Both the position numbers and the translations under genes were made by a program. This document shows positions 36,197 to 44,882 of a stretch of 64,000 nt of DNA, piece after piece. The DNA comes from Kutzneria sp. CA-103260. Its GTDB lineage: Bacteria > Actinomycetota > Actinomycetes > Mycobacteriales > Pseudonocardiaceae. The notes beneath the pieces were generated by a model. That model was not told the DNA's origin. It saw nothing but the letters and a program-made list of their open reading frames with translations, and searched no databases. The stretch's first letter is position 1, and each line of letters opens with the position of its first letter. Location: the NCBI RefSeq assembly GCF_018263855.1, contig NZ_CP073318.1, positions 9,052,001 through 9,116,000 of the forward strand. Reading direction: 5' to 3'.

Positions 36197-36622
36197 ATGT
36201 TTGGCGCGCGGGTCCCGGTGTTGTGTCCGGACCACTTCCCGGACGGCTTCCGCCGGATGGTGGAACGGATCGTCGACGACGTGGCGGCGGCGCTGCCCGT
36301 GTTGCACCCGGAGCTGCGGGTGGTGGTGGGGGATCCGACCGGCAAGCCGTTGCTGACTTTCACGGTGTGGTTCGACCACGTCCGGCGCGCGGCGTTCGGG
36401 CTGCCGGTGCGCATGCTGAAGGCCAACGTGGAGCAGCTACGCCGGGACCTGGCCGAACGGCTCCAGGACGCGTTCGTCGAGGAGTACGGCCGGCCGCTGC
36501 CGCCGTGCCCGGGACACGAGCATCCGCTGGTGCCGGAGGTGCGCGAGGTCGCGGTGTGGCAATGCCCGAACGACCCGGGTCACTGGTCCTGCCGGATCGG
36601 TGACTACCAGGTCGCTGGGTAG
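36197..36622 (+). CDS. Unknown protein with C-terminal Cys/His cluster
   Basis: The 141-residue product is not a family I recognise. Residues 1-95 look alpha/beta with an amphipathic helix (LKANVEQLRRDLAERLQDAF). The end has PCPGHEHP and WQCPNDPGHWSC, giving Cys/His pairs that could bind one zinc. ATG 36197 lies 50 bp from the divergent STAND gene and has a GAGGGCG site. A hairpin follows. Confidence 0.6.
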   Translation: MFGARVPVLCPDHFPDGFRRMVERIVDDVAAALPVLHPELRVVVGDPTGKPLLTFTVWFDHVRRAAFGLPVRMLKANVEQLRRDLAERLQDAFVEEYGRPLPPCPGHEHPLVPEVREVAVWQCPNDPGHWSCRIGDYQVAG

Positions 36623-36630
36623 GCAAAAGG

Positions 36631-36668
36631 GAGGGCTGAGCGGCCGGTGACCCGGCAGCTCAACCCTC
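36631..36668. terminator. Bidirectional hairpin terminator
   Basis: Arms 36631-36647 and 36652-36668 pair over 17 positions around the loop TGAC. The two mismatches are G-U wobble pairs in one RNA orientation. It separates the + gene ending at 36622 from the convergent DUF3073 gene ending at 36686. Confidence 0.8.
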
Positions 36669-36685
36669 ACCACGTTGCCGACGCG

Positions 36686-36874
36686 TCAACGACGGTAGTC
36701 GTCGTCGTAATCGTCGTACGGGTCTTCCGTTTGCTCATCGTCCGGCGGGCCCACATGGGACTGTCCCGAGCCCGACAGCTCACGCTGAAGGGCATCGAAG
36801 TCCGTGTTGTGGGAGCTGTACTTGAGCTCTCGGGCCACCTTCGTTTGCTTGGCCTTCGCTCGGCCGCGCCCCAT
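36686..36874 (-). CDS. DUF3073 small acidic-tailed protein
   Basis: A 62-residue actinobacterial protein: basic start MGRGRAKAKQTKVARELKYS, then NTDFDALQRELSG, then an Asp/Tyr-rich tail (DPYDDYDDDY). It is highly conserved across the phylum and of unknown function; the M. tuberculosis homologue (Rv0810c) also lies near purM. ATG 36874 follows GAGGGGG; the longer open frame upstream is not supported. Confidence 0.92.
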   Translation of the reverse strand: MGRGRAKAKQTKVARELKYSSHNTDFDALQRELSGSGQSHVGPPDDEQTEDPYDDYDDDYRR

Positions 36875-37058
36875 GGCTCGACCCCCTCGCACAGGGACGG
36901 GGGCGGCCGGGGGATCGGCGGCCCCACTCGTCACGACAACTGGTTCCTGGTAACTACCGTACCGTGTCGATGGGGTTCGATGCGACGCGGCTTGCTTGTG
37001 GACCGCGCGACACCTCACCGACGCCCGGTCGGGCTGCCGATCGTGGCACGATTCGGGT

Positions 37059-37952
37059 GTGCCCCGCCCGTTCTCCGCTTACCTTCGAGTGTACGAACCG
37101 TTGTCGGCCTTCGACGCTGAGTTGGCCGCCAGGTTGCGCAAGGCCGTCGACGACGGCCCTCTGACCAGGGCGGAAGCCGGAGATCGAGAGCGGGAACTGT
37201 GGCTCCGGTCACAGTTGGCGACCCCGCCGCGGCTGCTACCCGGCGAGCTCTCCGACGGCCGTCCAGCCCCGAACGCCCCGCTCGACGTGCTGGTGCTGGA
37301 CCCGGCCGAGGTCCCGACCAGCGAGAGCGCCGCCGTAGGCCCCGGCCCCCTGATCTGCCCGCTGGACATGCGCGCCCGCTCCGCCGCGGCCCTGGTGGGC
37401 TTCCTGAGCACCTCCTCGGGCGTGCTGAAGGCCGCCGCCCTGACCATCCCGGCCGACACCGCCCGGACCCGGGCCGGCGCGGTGATGGCCGAACTGTCCG
37501 GCGGGGCGGTGCATGTGGTGTCCACCACGTGGACGGTGCCGCTGCCGTGGTTCTCGCTGGTCGACCCGGACAGCCGGCACATCATCCTCGCGCCCCGCGA
37601 GGACGGCGAACGGCAGGTCGCGTGGCGGATCGCCATGGCCGACGCCCGCCGCCGGGTCGCGCGGGCCCACTCCGTGGTCCGGGAGACGCTCGGCGACAAC
37701 GGCCCGGCCCGGGTGCTCAAGGACACCGGCCGCTGGCTGGAGCACTTCCACCCGCACTCCGCCGTCGAGCTCGACTACGGCGGCCTGGTCCAGCTGCTCG
37801 ACGACCAGGAGCTGCTGGAGGACACCTCGGCCCAGGACGTGCACGCCATCGTCGACGCCATGGAGTCCGGCGACGCCGAGCAGGTCGCCTCCCGCTACGA
37901 GCAGCTGCGCGACTTCTGGGGCGAGCTCGCCGGCAAGGAACGCCTGGGCTGA
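37059..37952 (+). CDS. Conserved actinobacterial protein of unknown function
   Basis: Cytosolic protein of 297 residues from GTG 37059 (VPRPFSAYLRVYEPLSAFDA). It contains CPLDMRARSAAALVGFLS, a VSTTWTVPLPWFSLVDP strand region and a C-terminal acidic helical part (DDQELLEDTSAQDVHAIVDA). I recognise the type as widespread in Pseudonocardiaceae and Streptomyces, without an assigned role. The frame is open 21 codons further upstream. A structured repeat starts 3 bp after the stop. Confidence 0.75.
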   Translation: MPRPFSAYLRVYEPLSAFDAELAARLRKAVDDGPLTRAEAGDRERELWLRSQLATPPRLLPGELSDGRPAPNAPLDVLVLDPAEVPTSESAAVGPGPLICPLDMRARSAAALVGFLSTSSGVLKAAALTIPADTARTRAGAVMAELSGGAVHVVSTTWTVPLPWFSLVDPDSRHIILAPREDGERQVAWRIAMADARRRVARAHSVVRETLGDNGPARVLKDTGRWLEHFHPHSAVELDYGGLVQLLDDQELLEDTSAQDVHAIVDAMESGDAEQVASRYEQLRDFWGELAGKERLG

Positions 37953-37954
37953 GT

Positions 37955-38107
37955 TTTGCCGCGCGTTCCGCGCGGGGCTCGGCCCCCGGGTAGCCAGTGC
38001 CTCGCCCTTGCCGGATTTCGCCCGCCGCATCCGGCTTGGGTGGTGGGGTGCGTCGGGTGGCGGCGGCCGAAATCCGCCAACCAGGCGAAGCACCGGCGGG
38101 GCCTCGC
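37955..38107 (+). repeat. Structured intergenic repeat, copy 1
   Basis: Two-hairpin element also present at 49017-49174 in the same orientation. Hairpin 1 pairs 37959-37965 with 37969-37975 around a TTC loop. The long stem pairs 37993-38032 with 38055-38097 and includes CGGATTTCG and GCCCGCCGC blocks. The element fills most of the gap between convergent genes ending at 37952 and 38122. Confidence 0.85.
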
Positions 38108-38121
38108 AGGGCCTGGGCTAG

Positions 38122-38691
38122 CTACTCCGCTTCACGCCTGGTTCGCTCGTTGGCCAGCAGCTCGTCGACCGAGGCGCTGCCGCTGCGGTAGCGGCCGGCG
38201 ATCTCGGCGTTGAGCTTGTCCATCACGGTCTGCACCTCGCGCCGCCGCGCCGACACCGAGGCCTCCTCGGCGGCGAACGCCTGACGGGCCTGGTCCAGCT
38301 TGTCGTCCGACAGCGACGCCACGTCCGACAGGTCGACGTCGGAGACGAGGGCCTCCACGTGCCGGCGATGCGCCTCGGCGCGGGACGGCTCCAGCGTCTG
38401 GTAGCGGCCGAGGCCGGTGGCCGGGCCGACCGCGTTCTCGGACAGGATCGAGACCAGCCGGTCCACCACGGAGGCGCCGCTGCCCTCGACTCTGCGCTGC
38501 TGTTCCGCCTTCACGATGTCGATTCGGGCGTGCAGCAACCGACGCAGGTAAGACAGGTCGGTCTCCTCCTGCGCCGCCTCGTCGCGCAGCGCGCGGACCT
38601 CATCAAGCGGGCGCTGCTCGACACCGGCCGTGTAGTCCGGCGCGAGCACCCGGTCGATGCGCCGCCGCCCGCCAGGACGGACCTCGATCAC
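38122..38691 (-). CDS. rsiG: RsiG-type cyclic di-GMP-dependent anti-sigma factor (aerial mycelium formation protein)
   Basis: Helical protein of 189 residues. In Streptomyces, RsiG loaded with cyclic di-GMP holds the sporulation sigma factor WhiG inactive, using two helices with the motif E(x3)S(x2)R(x3)Q(x3)D. Here helix 1 reads E43-S47-R50-H54-D58, with His in the Gln place, and helix 3 reads E143-S147-R150-Q154-D158, an exact match. GTG 38691 with AGGATGG is chosen; GTG 38730 is possible. No whiG gene is in the window. The gene lies just upstream of nothing co-directional on its 5' side except a BKACE gene 53 bp away. Confidence 0.85.
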   Translation of the reverse strand: MIEVRPGGRRRIDRVLAPDYTAGVEQRPLDEVRALRDEAAQEETDLSYLRRLLHARIDIVKAEQQRRVEGSGASVVDRLVSILSENAVGPATGLGRYQTLEPSRAEAHRRHVEALVSDVDLSDVASLSDDKLDQARQAFAAEEASVSARRREVQTVMDKLNAEIAGRYRSGSASVDELLANERTRREAE

Positions 38692-38743
38692 ACCGCCATC
38701 CTGAAGCACACTGCCATCACCCGCCAACACCTGAGAGTCGGTT

Positions 38744-39598
38744 TCAACCGGACCGTTGCACTCCGAGCAGCTTGCGGACCTCGTCCGCGGGCAGCGGCGG
38801 CCGCTGGGCTATCCGGGCGAGGCCACTGGCCCTGGCCACCAGTTGGGCGTTGTCGCGGACCCGCTCGCCCCGGGCGTAGGAGATCGTGTCCTCCATCCCG
38901 ACCCGCAGATGCCCGCCCGCCGAGAGCGCCGCGAACATCACCGGTATGGAGGAGCGCCCGATCCCGGTGGCCGAGAACGTTGCGCCATCCGGGATCGCCC
39001 GCAGCGCCGCCGCGAGCGTCTCCGTGTCGCCCGGCATGCCGCCCGGCACGCCCATCACCAGATCCACGTGCACGTGCCCGCCGGCCGGCAGGCCGTGCTG
39101 GTCCAGGAGCCGCTGGAGGCTGGTCAGCTGGCCCAGGTCGAAGATCTCGTACTCCGGCACGATGCCCCGGTCCTGCATCCGCTTGTGCAGCTCGACGATG
39201 AACTCCCAGCGGTTCATGAACACGTCGTCGCCGAAGTTGACCGTGCCCATCGTGCAGGAGGCCGAGTCCGGGCCGGCCTCCAGCACCCGCAGCCGGTGCT
39301 CCTCCGGGTCCGTCACCGCGCCGCCGGACGACAGTTGGACCACCAGGTCCGTCTCCGCCCGCAGCGCCGCCACCGTCTCCTTCAGCAGCCCCAGGTCCAG
39401 CGTCGGCCGTGTGTCCGCGCCGCGGATGTGCACGTGGATCATCGACGCGCCCACCCGCTCGCAGTCCTTGGCCGTGCTGACCAGCTCGTCCAGGCTCACC
39501 GGCAGATTCGGCACGTCCGCCTTGGCATGCTCGGCCCCGGTGGGGGCGACCGTGATCAGAGTGCCGTGAGAACCGGGGCGCGGCGTCGACGGTGACAT
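38744..39598 (-). CDS. BKACE-family 3-keto-5-aminohexanoate cleavage enzyme-like protein
   Basis: Zinc-dependent TIM barrel of 284 residues that condenses acetyl-CoA with a beta-keto acid and splits it. Metal ligands are in MIHVHIRG and GHVHVDLVMG; a substrate loop is QLSSGG, and GIGRSS follows. The family is broad, so the natural beta-keto acid is unknown, and no lysine-fermentation genes are nearby. ATG 39598 follows GAGGATCGGG. The upstream open extension lacks family similarity. Confidence 0.88.
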   Translation of the reverse strand: MSPSTPRPGSHGTLITVAPTGAEHAKADVPNLPVSLDELVSTAKDCERVGASMIHVHIRGADTRPTLDLGLLKETVAALRAETDLVVQLSSGGAVTDPEEHRLRVLEAGPDSASCTMGTVNFGDDVFMNRWEFIVELHKRMQDRGIVPEYEIFDLGQLTSLQRLLDQHGLPAGGHVHVDLVMGVPGGMPGDTETLAAALRAIPDGATFSATGIGRSSIPVMFAALSAGGHLRVGMEDTISYARGERVRDNAQLVARASGLARIAQRPPLPADEVRKLLGVQRSG

Positions 39599-39810
39599 GG
39601 CCCGATCCTCGCACGTCCACCCGACCCAAAGGGCGTCCGCCGGAAGATTTTCTGGCCGAACCCGCATGCCACGGAAATTCGTCGGCCGACCTAATGGATC
39701 TCACCACCCACCACTCCCGGGGGGCGTGCCCATCGCCAGCCTATCGGCGGCTGCCGGGCGCGGGGTGGGGTGAAGATCCAGATGTGGACAACTCGGGGCC
39801 TGTGGACAAC

Positions 39811-40818
39811 TCAGCGGCCGAGGTTGCGGACGGCCTCCCGGCCCAGGGCGGCGTTGTCCGGGGGCACCGAGTCCGGGTCGATGGAGGCGGCGATGGGCTC
39901 CTCCGCCGGCCCGGTGACCAAGGACGCGTCCAGCGGCACGGAGCGCTTGATCAGGGCCAGGGCGATGGGGCCGAGCTCGTGGTGGCGGACGGCGGAGCCG
40001 ATGCGGCCGACGGCCTTGCCGTCGAGCAGCACGGGGTCGCCGGTCTCGGGCAGGGCGTCGAGGGAGCCGTCGAGGTGCAGCAGCAGCATCCGCCGCGGCG
40101 GCCGGCCGACGTTCTCGACCTTGGAGACGGTCTCCTGCCCCCGGTAGCAGCCCTTGTTGAGGTGCACGGCGGTGCCGATCCACCGGGCCTCGTGCGGGAT
40201 GGTGCGCTCGTCGGTGTCGACGCCGAGCCGGGGACGAAGCAGCTCCACGCGCAGCGCCTCGAAGGCCAGGGAACCGGCGGGGCGGGCGCCGGCGTCAACC
40301 AGGCGGGTGAATTCCGCGTCCTTCGACGCACGGGGAACGAGCAGGTCGGCGCCCCACGGCATGGGGCGGACAAGGCCGCCGAAGGTGACCAGCTTCGGCG
40401 TGTCAGGACCGACAACGGACAGCACGGCGATCTCGGACGTGGCGTCCCGGGGCTCGACCTTGGACCAGAACTTCATCGACTCCAGGTAGGCCAGCAGGGC
40501 CTTGCCGGAGCCGGGCTCCACATCGAGCCAGGCCGTGCCCTCGAAGTCGGTGAGCACGGCATGGTGCTCAACCCGGCCCTGCACATCCAGCACGAGCAGT
40601 TCGGTGGTCTCGCCGTCCCGCAGGTCGAGCACGTGCTGACTGGTCAGGTTGTGCAGCCAGGTCAGCCGGTCCTCGCCGGGAACGGCGATGACCTCACGGT
40701 TGGAGCGGTCGACCACGGCGGCCGAGCGGGCGGCGGCGCGCTGCTCGGCGAAGGGGTCGCCGTAGTGCCACGGCACGCCGGCGTCGGGCGAGCCGGCGGG
40801 GGCCTCGACGAAACTCAC
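39811..40818 (-). CDS. ygfZ: Folate-binding YgfZ/GcvT-like protein
   Basis: Tetrahydrofolate-dependent factor helping assembly or repair of iron-sulfur enzymes. The 335 residues include the diagnostic KGCYRGQET with its reactive Cys, and LTWLHNLTSQHVLDL in the GcvT fold. GTG 40818 follows AGGAGA and overlaps the nur stop by 4 bp, so nur and ygfZ are one operon. The same gene pair is known from Streptomyces. Confidence 0.93.
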   Translation of the reverse strand: MSFVEAPAGSPDAGVPWHYGDPFAEQRAAARSAAVVDRSNREVIAVPGEDRLTWLHNLTSQHVLDLRDGETTELLVLDVQGRVEHHAVLTDFEGTAWLDVEPGSGKALLAYLESMKFWSKVEPRDATSEIAVLSVVGPDTPKLVTFGGLVRPMPWGADLLVPRASKDAEFTRLVDAGARPAGSLAFEALRVELLRPRLGVDTDERTIPHEARWIGTAVHLNKGCYRGQETVSKVENVGRPPRRMLLLHLDGSLDALPETGDPVLLDGKAVGRIGSAVRHHELGPIALALIKRSVPLDASLVTGPAEEPIAASIDPDSVPPDNAALGREAVRNLGR

Positions 40819-41261
40819 GACTTCTCCTGTTCGGCGATGCACTCCCGGCAGGTGCCGGACAGCGCGAGATGGCTGGCGTCCAGCCGGAAGCCACGGCCCT
40901 GGTCGAGCCGTTCGGCCAGCCCGTCCAGCAGCGAGCACGGCACCTCGTCGACCCGGCCGCAGCTGTGGCAGACCAGGTGCACGTGCTCGTGCTCGTCCAC
41001 GGAGTACGACGGCGCGCCATGGCCGAGATGGGTGTGCCGGACCAGGTTCAGCTTCTCCAGCAGTTCCAGGGTCCGATAGACGGTGGTGATGTTCACGGTC
41101 GGCGTGACGCGCTGCACCCGCTGGCAGATCTGCTCCGGCGTGGCGTGCTCGAGCTCACGGACGGCGTCCAGCACCAACTGACGCTGAGGGGTCATCCGCA
41201 GCCCACGCTCGTGCAGCGTGCGGCGCAGCCGCGCGGCCTCCTCGGGGCTCACGGTCTCCAC
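40815..41261 (-). CDS. nur: Nickel-responsive Fur-family regulator Nur
   Basis: Fur-family metalloregulator of 148 residues. It matches Streptomyces Nur closely (GLRMTPQRQLVLDAVRELEH, NITTVYRTLELLEKL, HLGHGAPSY) including the His-rich metal site DEHEHVHLVC. Two C-x2-C pairs, CHSC and CREC, form a structural zinc site. Nur-Ni represses nickel uptake and the Fe superoxide dismutase. GTG 41261 is used; GTG 41252 is an alternative. No Ni transporter or sod gene is in the window. Confidence 0.88.
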   Translation of the reverse strand: METVSPEEAARLRRTLHERGLRMTPQRQLVLDAVRELEHATPEQICQRVQRVTPTVNITTVYRTLELLEKLNLVRHTHLGHGAPSYSVDEHEHVHLVCHSCGRVDEVPCSLLDGLAERLDQGRGFRLDASHLALSGTCRECIAEQEKS

Positions 41262-41302
41262 ACCCCCAGAATAGGACGCGGACCCCTGAGTAGGCTCGGC
41301 CC

Positions 41303-42145
41303 ATGCGCGTGCTGGCCTTTCTGGACGGAACGACCGCGGATCCCGAAGCCCCGCTGCTGCGGGTGGACGACCTGGGACTGCTCCGCGGCGACGGTGTGTT
41401 CGAGACGATCCTGGTCATCGATGGCAAGCCGAGAGAGCTCGGTCCGCACCTGGACCGGCTGGACCGCTCGGCGGCCATGCTCGAACTGCCGGAGCCGGAC
41501 CGGGCCGGCTGGGAGCGCGCGGTCGACGCGGTGATCAACAACTGGACCGGCGGCAAGGACATGGCCCTGAAGCTGGTCCTGACCCGCGGCAACGAGTACG
41601 GCGACGGCACGCCGACGGCGTTCGCGATGGGCCTGCCGATCGCCGACAAGGTGCTCCAGCAACGGGCCGACGGCATCGCGGCGATCACCCTGGAGCGGGG
41701 CTTCGAGCCGGGCCTGGCCCAGCGCGCCCCCTGGCTGCTGCTGGGCGCCAAGTCGCTGTCGTACGCGGTGAACATGGCGGCGGTCCGCTACGCCGCCCGC
41801 GAGGGCGCGGACGACGTGGTCTTCACGGCGGCCGACGGCTCGGTGCTGGAGGGTCCGACCTCCACCCTGGTCCTGGTGCGCGAGCGCACCCTGGTGACGC
41901 CGCCGTCGACCGTCGGCATCCTGCCCGGCACCACCCAGGCGGCGCTGTTCCGCGCGGCCGAGCGGGCCGGCTGGTCGGTGAAGGTGGAGCCGATCCCGGC
42001 CGCCGACCTGCCCGGGGCCGAGGGCCTGTTCCTGGTCTCCAGCGTGCGCTGCGTGACCCGCATCCACACGCTGGACGGCAAGCAGCTCAAGGACTCCAGC
42101 GCCCTGCACCGCGAGCTGACGGCCCTCTACGAGTCGGAGTACTGA
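41303..42145 (+). CDS. pabC: Aminodeoxychorismate lyase / class IV aminotransferase
   Basis: PLP fold-type IV enzyme of 280 residues, predicted to give p-aminobenzoate from 4-amino-4-deoxychorismate for folate. The PLP lysine is in LLGAKSLSYAVNMAA; DGSVLEGPTSTLVLV and VGILPGTTQAALF are the phosphate-binding turns. Placement beside the folate-binding ygfZ fits. A branched-chain or D-amino acid aminotransferase is the alternative. The gene is divergent from nur and ends at a large hairpin. Confidence 0.88.
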   Translation: MRVLAFLDGTTADPEAPLLRVDDLGLLRGDGVFETILVIDGKPRELGPHLDRLDRSAAMLELPEPDRAGWERAVDAVINNWTGGKDMALKLVLTRGNEYGDGTPTAFAMGLPIADKVLQQRADGIAAITLERGFEPGLAQRAPWLLLGAKSLSYAVNMAAVRYAAREGADDVVFTAADGSVLEGPTSTLVLVRERTLVTPPSTVGILPGTTQAALFRAAERAGWSVKVEPIPAADLPGAEGLFLVSSVRCVTRIHTLDGKQLKDSSALHRELTALYESEY

Positions 42146-42153
42146 CTTTGTGG

Positions 42154-42262
42154 GTCTCCAAGACCTACAAACCAGGTTCGTGATGGTCGCTAACCGCCTC
42201 AAACCGCCGGGGTTTGAGGCGGTTAGCGGTAGGGCGGGCTGGGGTTTGGGGGTCTTGGAGAC
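42154..42262. terminator. Nested inverted repeats between convergent pabC and chitinase genes
   Basis: An inner perfect 17-bp stem (42189-42205 with 42211-42227, loop 42206-42210) lies inside an outer perfect 12-bp inverted repeat (42154-42165 with 42251-42262). The whole fills the gap between stops at 42145 and 42280 and is symmetric enough to act on both strands. Confidence 0.85.
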
Positions 42263-42279
42263 ACCCGAACCCCATCACC

Positions 42280-44847
42280 TCACTTCAGGCCGGTGTCGAC
42301 GGCGGTCATCAGGGTGCCGGTGTCGCCGGACATCTCCCAGATCATCGCGCCCAGCAGGCCCTTGCTCTTGATGTAGGCCATTTTCTGGCCGATGGACCAG
42401 GTGTCGTCGAACGTCCACCACTGGCTGCCGTCATAGCCGTACGTGGCCACGGCCTGTGTGTTGTGGTAGACGGTCATGTTCGGCAAGGCGCTCAGCAGGT
42501 TGCTGTAGCCCCGGGTGCCGGCCTCCTCGGCGAACTGCCCCGGCGCGGCCCCGTTGGCCGCCTGCCACTCGCCATGGGCGCCACCGTCGGTGACGCCCTG
42601 CCAACCTCGGCCGTAGAACGGAATGCCCACGGTCATCTTGCGTGGATTCACCCCCGCCGACAGGTACGTCTGCACGGCCCCGTCCACGCTGAAGTGGAAC
42701 GAGTACGGGTCGTTGCTGGCCGGGTACAGGTTGGCCTGGTCGCCGGTCCGGTTGGGCTCCCACGAGTTGTCGCTGCCGGAGCCGTGGAAGTCGTAGCCCT
42801 GCACGTTGAAGATGTCCAGGGACTTCGACGTCTGCGGCAGGTCCCAGCCCTCGCTGACCTTGGTCGGGTCGGCGGGAGTGAACGCGGTCAGCTGGTACCG
42901 CTTGCCGTTGGCCGCGCCCAGGGCGTCCAGTTCGGTGCGGAACTCGGCCAGCAGGGCGGTCAGGTTGGCCTTGTCGGACGCGCTGTAGTGGTTGCCGGGG
43001 TGGCCGTTGGCGTCGCCGGGCCATTCCCAGTCCAGGTCGATGCCGTCGAAGATGTTGGCGGCCACACCCGCGCCGCCCGCGCCCTCGGTGACCGGCAGGT
43101 TGCCCTTGATCCAGGTGTCGAGGCAGGAGGCGACGAACTTCTTCCGGGACGCGTCGGTCTTGGCCACGTCGGAGAAGTACTTCGAGTACGTCCAGCCGCC
43201 GATGGAGACCAGGATCTTCAGGTTCGGGTACAGCGCCTTGAGTTCCTTGAGCTGGTTGAGGTTTCCGCGCAGCGGCGCGAAGCCGTCGTCGGCCACGCCG
43301 TTGACGGCCTGGGCGGCAGAGAAGGGGCGGCCGTAGTCGGCGTCGGCGTCGCCAGCGCCGTCACCCTGGCTGGGGTCCTCGGGATCGGCGGTGGTGCCCA
43401 AGGTGGCGCCGGACAGGCACGTCAGGTTGACCGGGTCGATGTTCTCGAACGCGTACAACAGATGCGTCAGCTTGGCCGCGGCGCCAGTGGTGACGAGGTT
43501 CTTCACGAAGTACTGGCGGCCGTAGATGCCCCACTGCACGAAGTAACCGACCTTGGCGTAGCCGTTGCCGATTACGTCGGAAGTCGTTGCGGTGACGGCA
43601 TTGCTGGCCGCGGACACGTTGTCGTAGCCGTCCCGGGCCTGCACCGTGAAGGTGTACTGAGTGGACGGACTGAGGCCGGTGACGGTCGCCGTGGTGCCAG
43701 TCACCGTTGTGGCGACAGCAGATCCGTTGAACACGTCATAAGACACCACGCCGGTGTTGTCGGTGGAGGCCGACCAACTCAGGGAAACCGTCACGGAGTC
43801 CTTGCCCGTCACGGCCAGATTCGTTGGTGCGGTGGGAGGTTGCGTGTCGGCGGAGGGGTCGTTGGTGGTGACGCTGACTGGTGCGCTGGCAGCCGAGGAG
43901 GTGCCATGGGTGTCCTTGGCCTTCACGGTGAAGGTGTAGGACGTCTTCGGCGTCAGGCCGGTGATCTGTGCGGTGGTGCCGGTGACCGACACAGCCAGCG
44001 CGGAGCCGTTGTAGACGTCGTAGCCGGCGATGGGCAGATCCCCTGGTGTGGCGGCATTCCAGGCCAGCAGCACGGTCCTGGTGGTCTTGGCGGTGGAGTG
44101 CAGGTTGGTCGGCGCACCCGGTGGCGCGTCAGCCGTTCCGTCGCACTTGCTGTCGTTGACGCGGCAGTTCTGCGGGCTGCCGGAGCCGCTGACCGTGAAC
44201 GTCAGGCTGTACGGCTCGGTGGTGGCATGGGCCTTCACCACAGTGTTGTAGTACGCCGGTGTCGCCACCACATGGGTGCCGGTCTGCGTCACGGTGCCGT
44301 TCTGGCCGTTGCTGACCGTGGTCCCGCTGGGCAGGTCGAAGGCCAGCGACCACAACTTGAGATCGGTGTCGGAGTTGTTGGCCACCACGTACTTCCCGGT
44401 GGACCCGGACTGCGAGTACTGCGCCGTCACCGCGGCTGTCACCGGCGGCGGGGTCGTTCCGCCCGACCCGTCGCAGTTGACGCCGTTGAGCAGGCAGTTG
44501 GCCGGGGAGACGGCCGAGCTGAGCGAGAACGACAGGCTGTACGGCTCGGTGCTGCCATGGGCGGCAACGGTGTTGATGTAGTACGCGGGGGTGGCCGTCA
44601 CGTGGGTGCCGGTCTGGGTGAGGGTGCCGTTCTGCGGGCTGCTCGCGGTGACGCCGGCGGGCAGGTCGAAGCTGATCGACCAGCCGGTGATCGCCGCGGC
44701 CGTCGAGTTGGCCACGACGTACTTGCCGCCGCCCGCCGACGCGGTGAACGTGGCGGTCAGGCCGGTGGTCGCGGCCGCTTCGGGGGCGAGGGCGACCGCC
44801 GCGCCCAACGTGAACAGGGTTGCCGAGAGCAGTGCAAGCTTGCGCAT
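42280..44847 (-). CDS. Secreted multidomain GH18 chitinase
   Basis: Exported endo-type chitinase of 855 residues. Order: signal peptide (to about 26), two CBM2-like cellulose/chitin-binding modules (about 27-135 and 140-235), two fibronectin type III domains (about 240-325 and 335-425), then a GH18 catalytic domain from KVGYFVQWGIYGRQYFV to the end. The catalytic DGIDLDWEWPG (DxxDxDxE) is near residue 605, with SIGGWTYSKYF upstream and the final AMIWEMSGD. ATG 44847 follows TAGGAG. The promoter holds a DasR-type dre site between -35 and -10. With csxA and the lysozymes it gives the window a strong polysaccharide-degradation profile. Confidence 0.96.
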   Translation of the reverse strand: MRKLALLSATLFTLGAAVALAPEAAATTGLTATFTASAGGGKYVVANSTAAAITGWSISFDLPAGVTASSPQNGTLTQTGTHVTATPAYYINTVAAHGSTEPYSLSFSLSSAVSPANCLLNGVNCDGSGGTTPPPVTAAVTAQYSQSGSTGKYVVANNSDTDLKLWSLAFDLPSGTTVSNGQNGTVTQTGTHVVATPAYYNTVVKAHATTEPYSLTFTVSGSGSPQNCRVNDSKCDGTADAPPGAPTNLHSTAKTTRTVLLAWNAATPGDLPIAGYDVYNGSALAVSVTGTTAQITGLTPKTSYTFTVKAKDTHGTSSAASAPVSVTTNDPSADTQPPTAPTNLAVTGKDSVTVSLSWSASTDNTGVVSYDVFNGSAVATTVTGTTATVTGLSPSTQYTFTVQARDGYDNVSAASNAVTATTSDVIGNGYAKVGYFVQWGIYGRQYFVKNLVTTGAAAKLTHLLYAFENIDPVNLTCLSGATLGTTADPEDPSQGDGAGDADADYGRPFSAAQAVNGVADDGFAPLRGNLNQLKELKALYPNLKILVSIGGWTYSKYFSDVAKTDASRKKFVASCLDTWIKGNLPVTEGAGGAGVAANIFDGIDLDWEWPGDANGHPGNHYSASDKANLTALLAEFRTELDALGAANGKRYQLTAFTPADPTKVSEGWDLPQTSKSLDIFNVQGYDFHGSGSDNSWEPNRTGDQANLYPASNDPYSFHFSVDGAVQTYLSAGVNPRKMTVGIPFYGRGWQGVTDGGAHGEWQAANGAAPGQFAEEAGTRGYSNLLSALPNMTVYHNTQAVATYGYDGSQWWTFDDTWSIGQKMAYIKSKGLLGAMIWEMSGDTGTLMTAVDTGLK

Positions 44848-44882
44848 GGTGCTCCTACGGTCCGGGTGGCGGCCCGTGCTGA

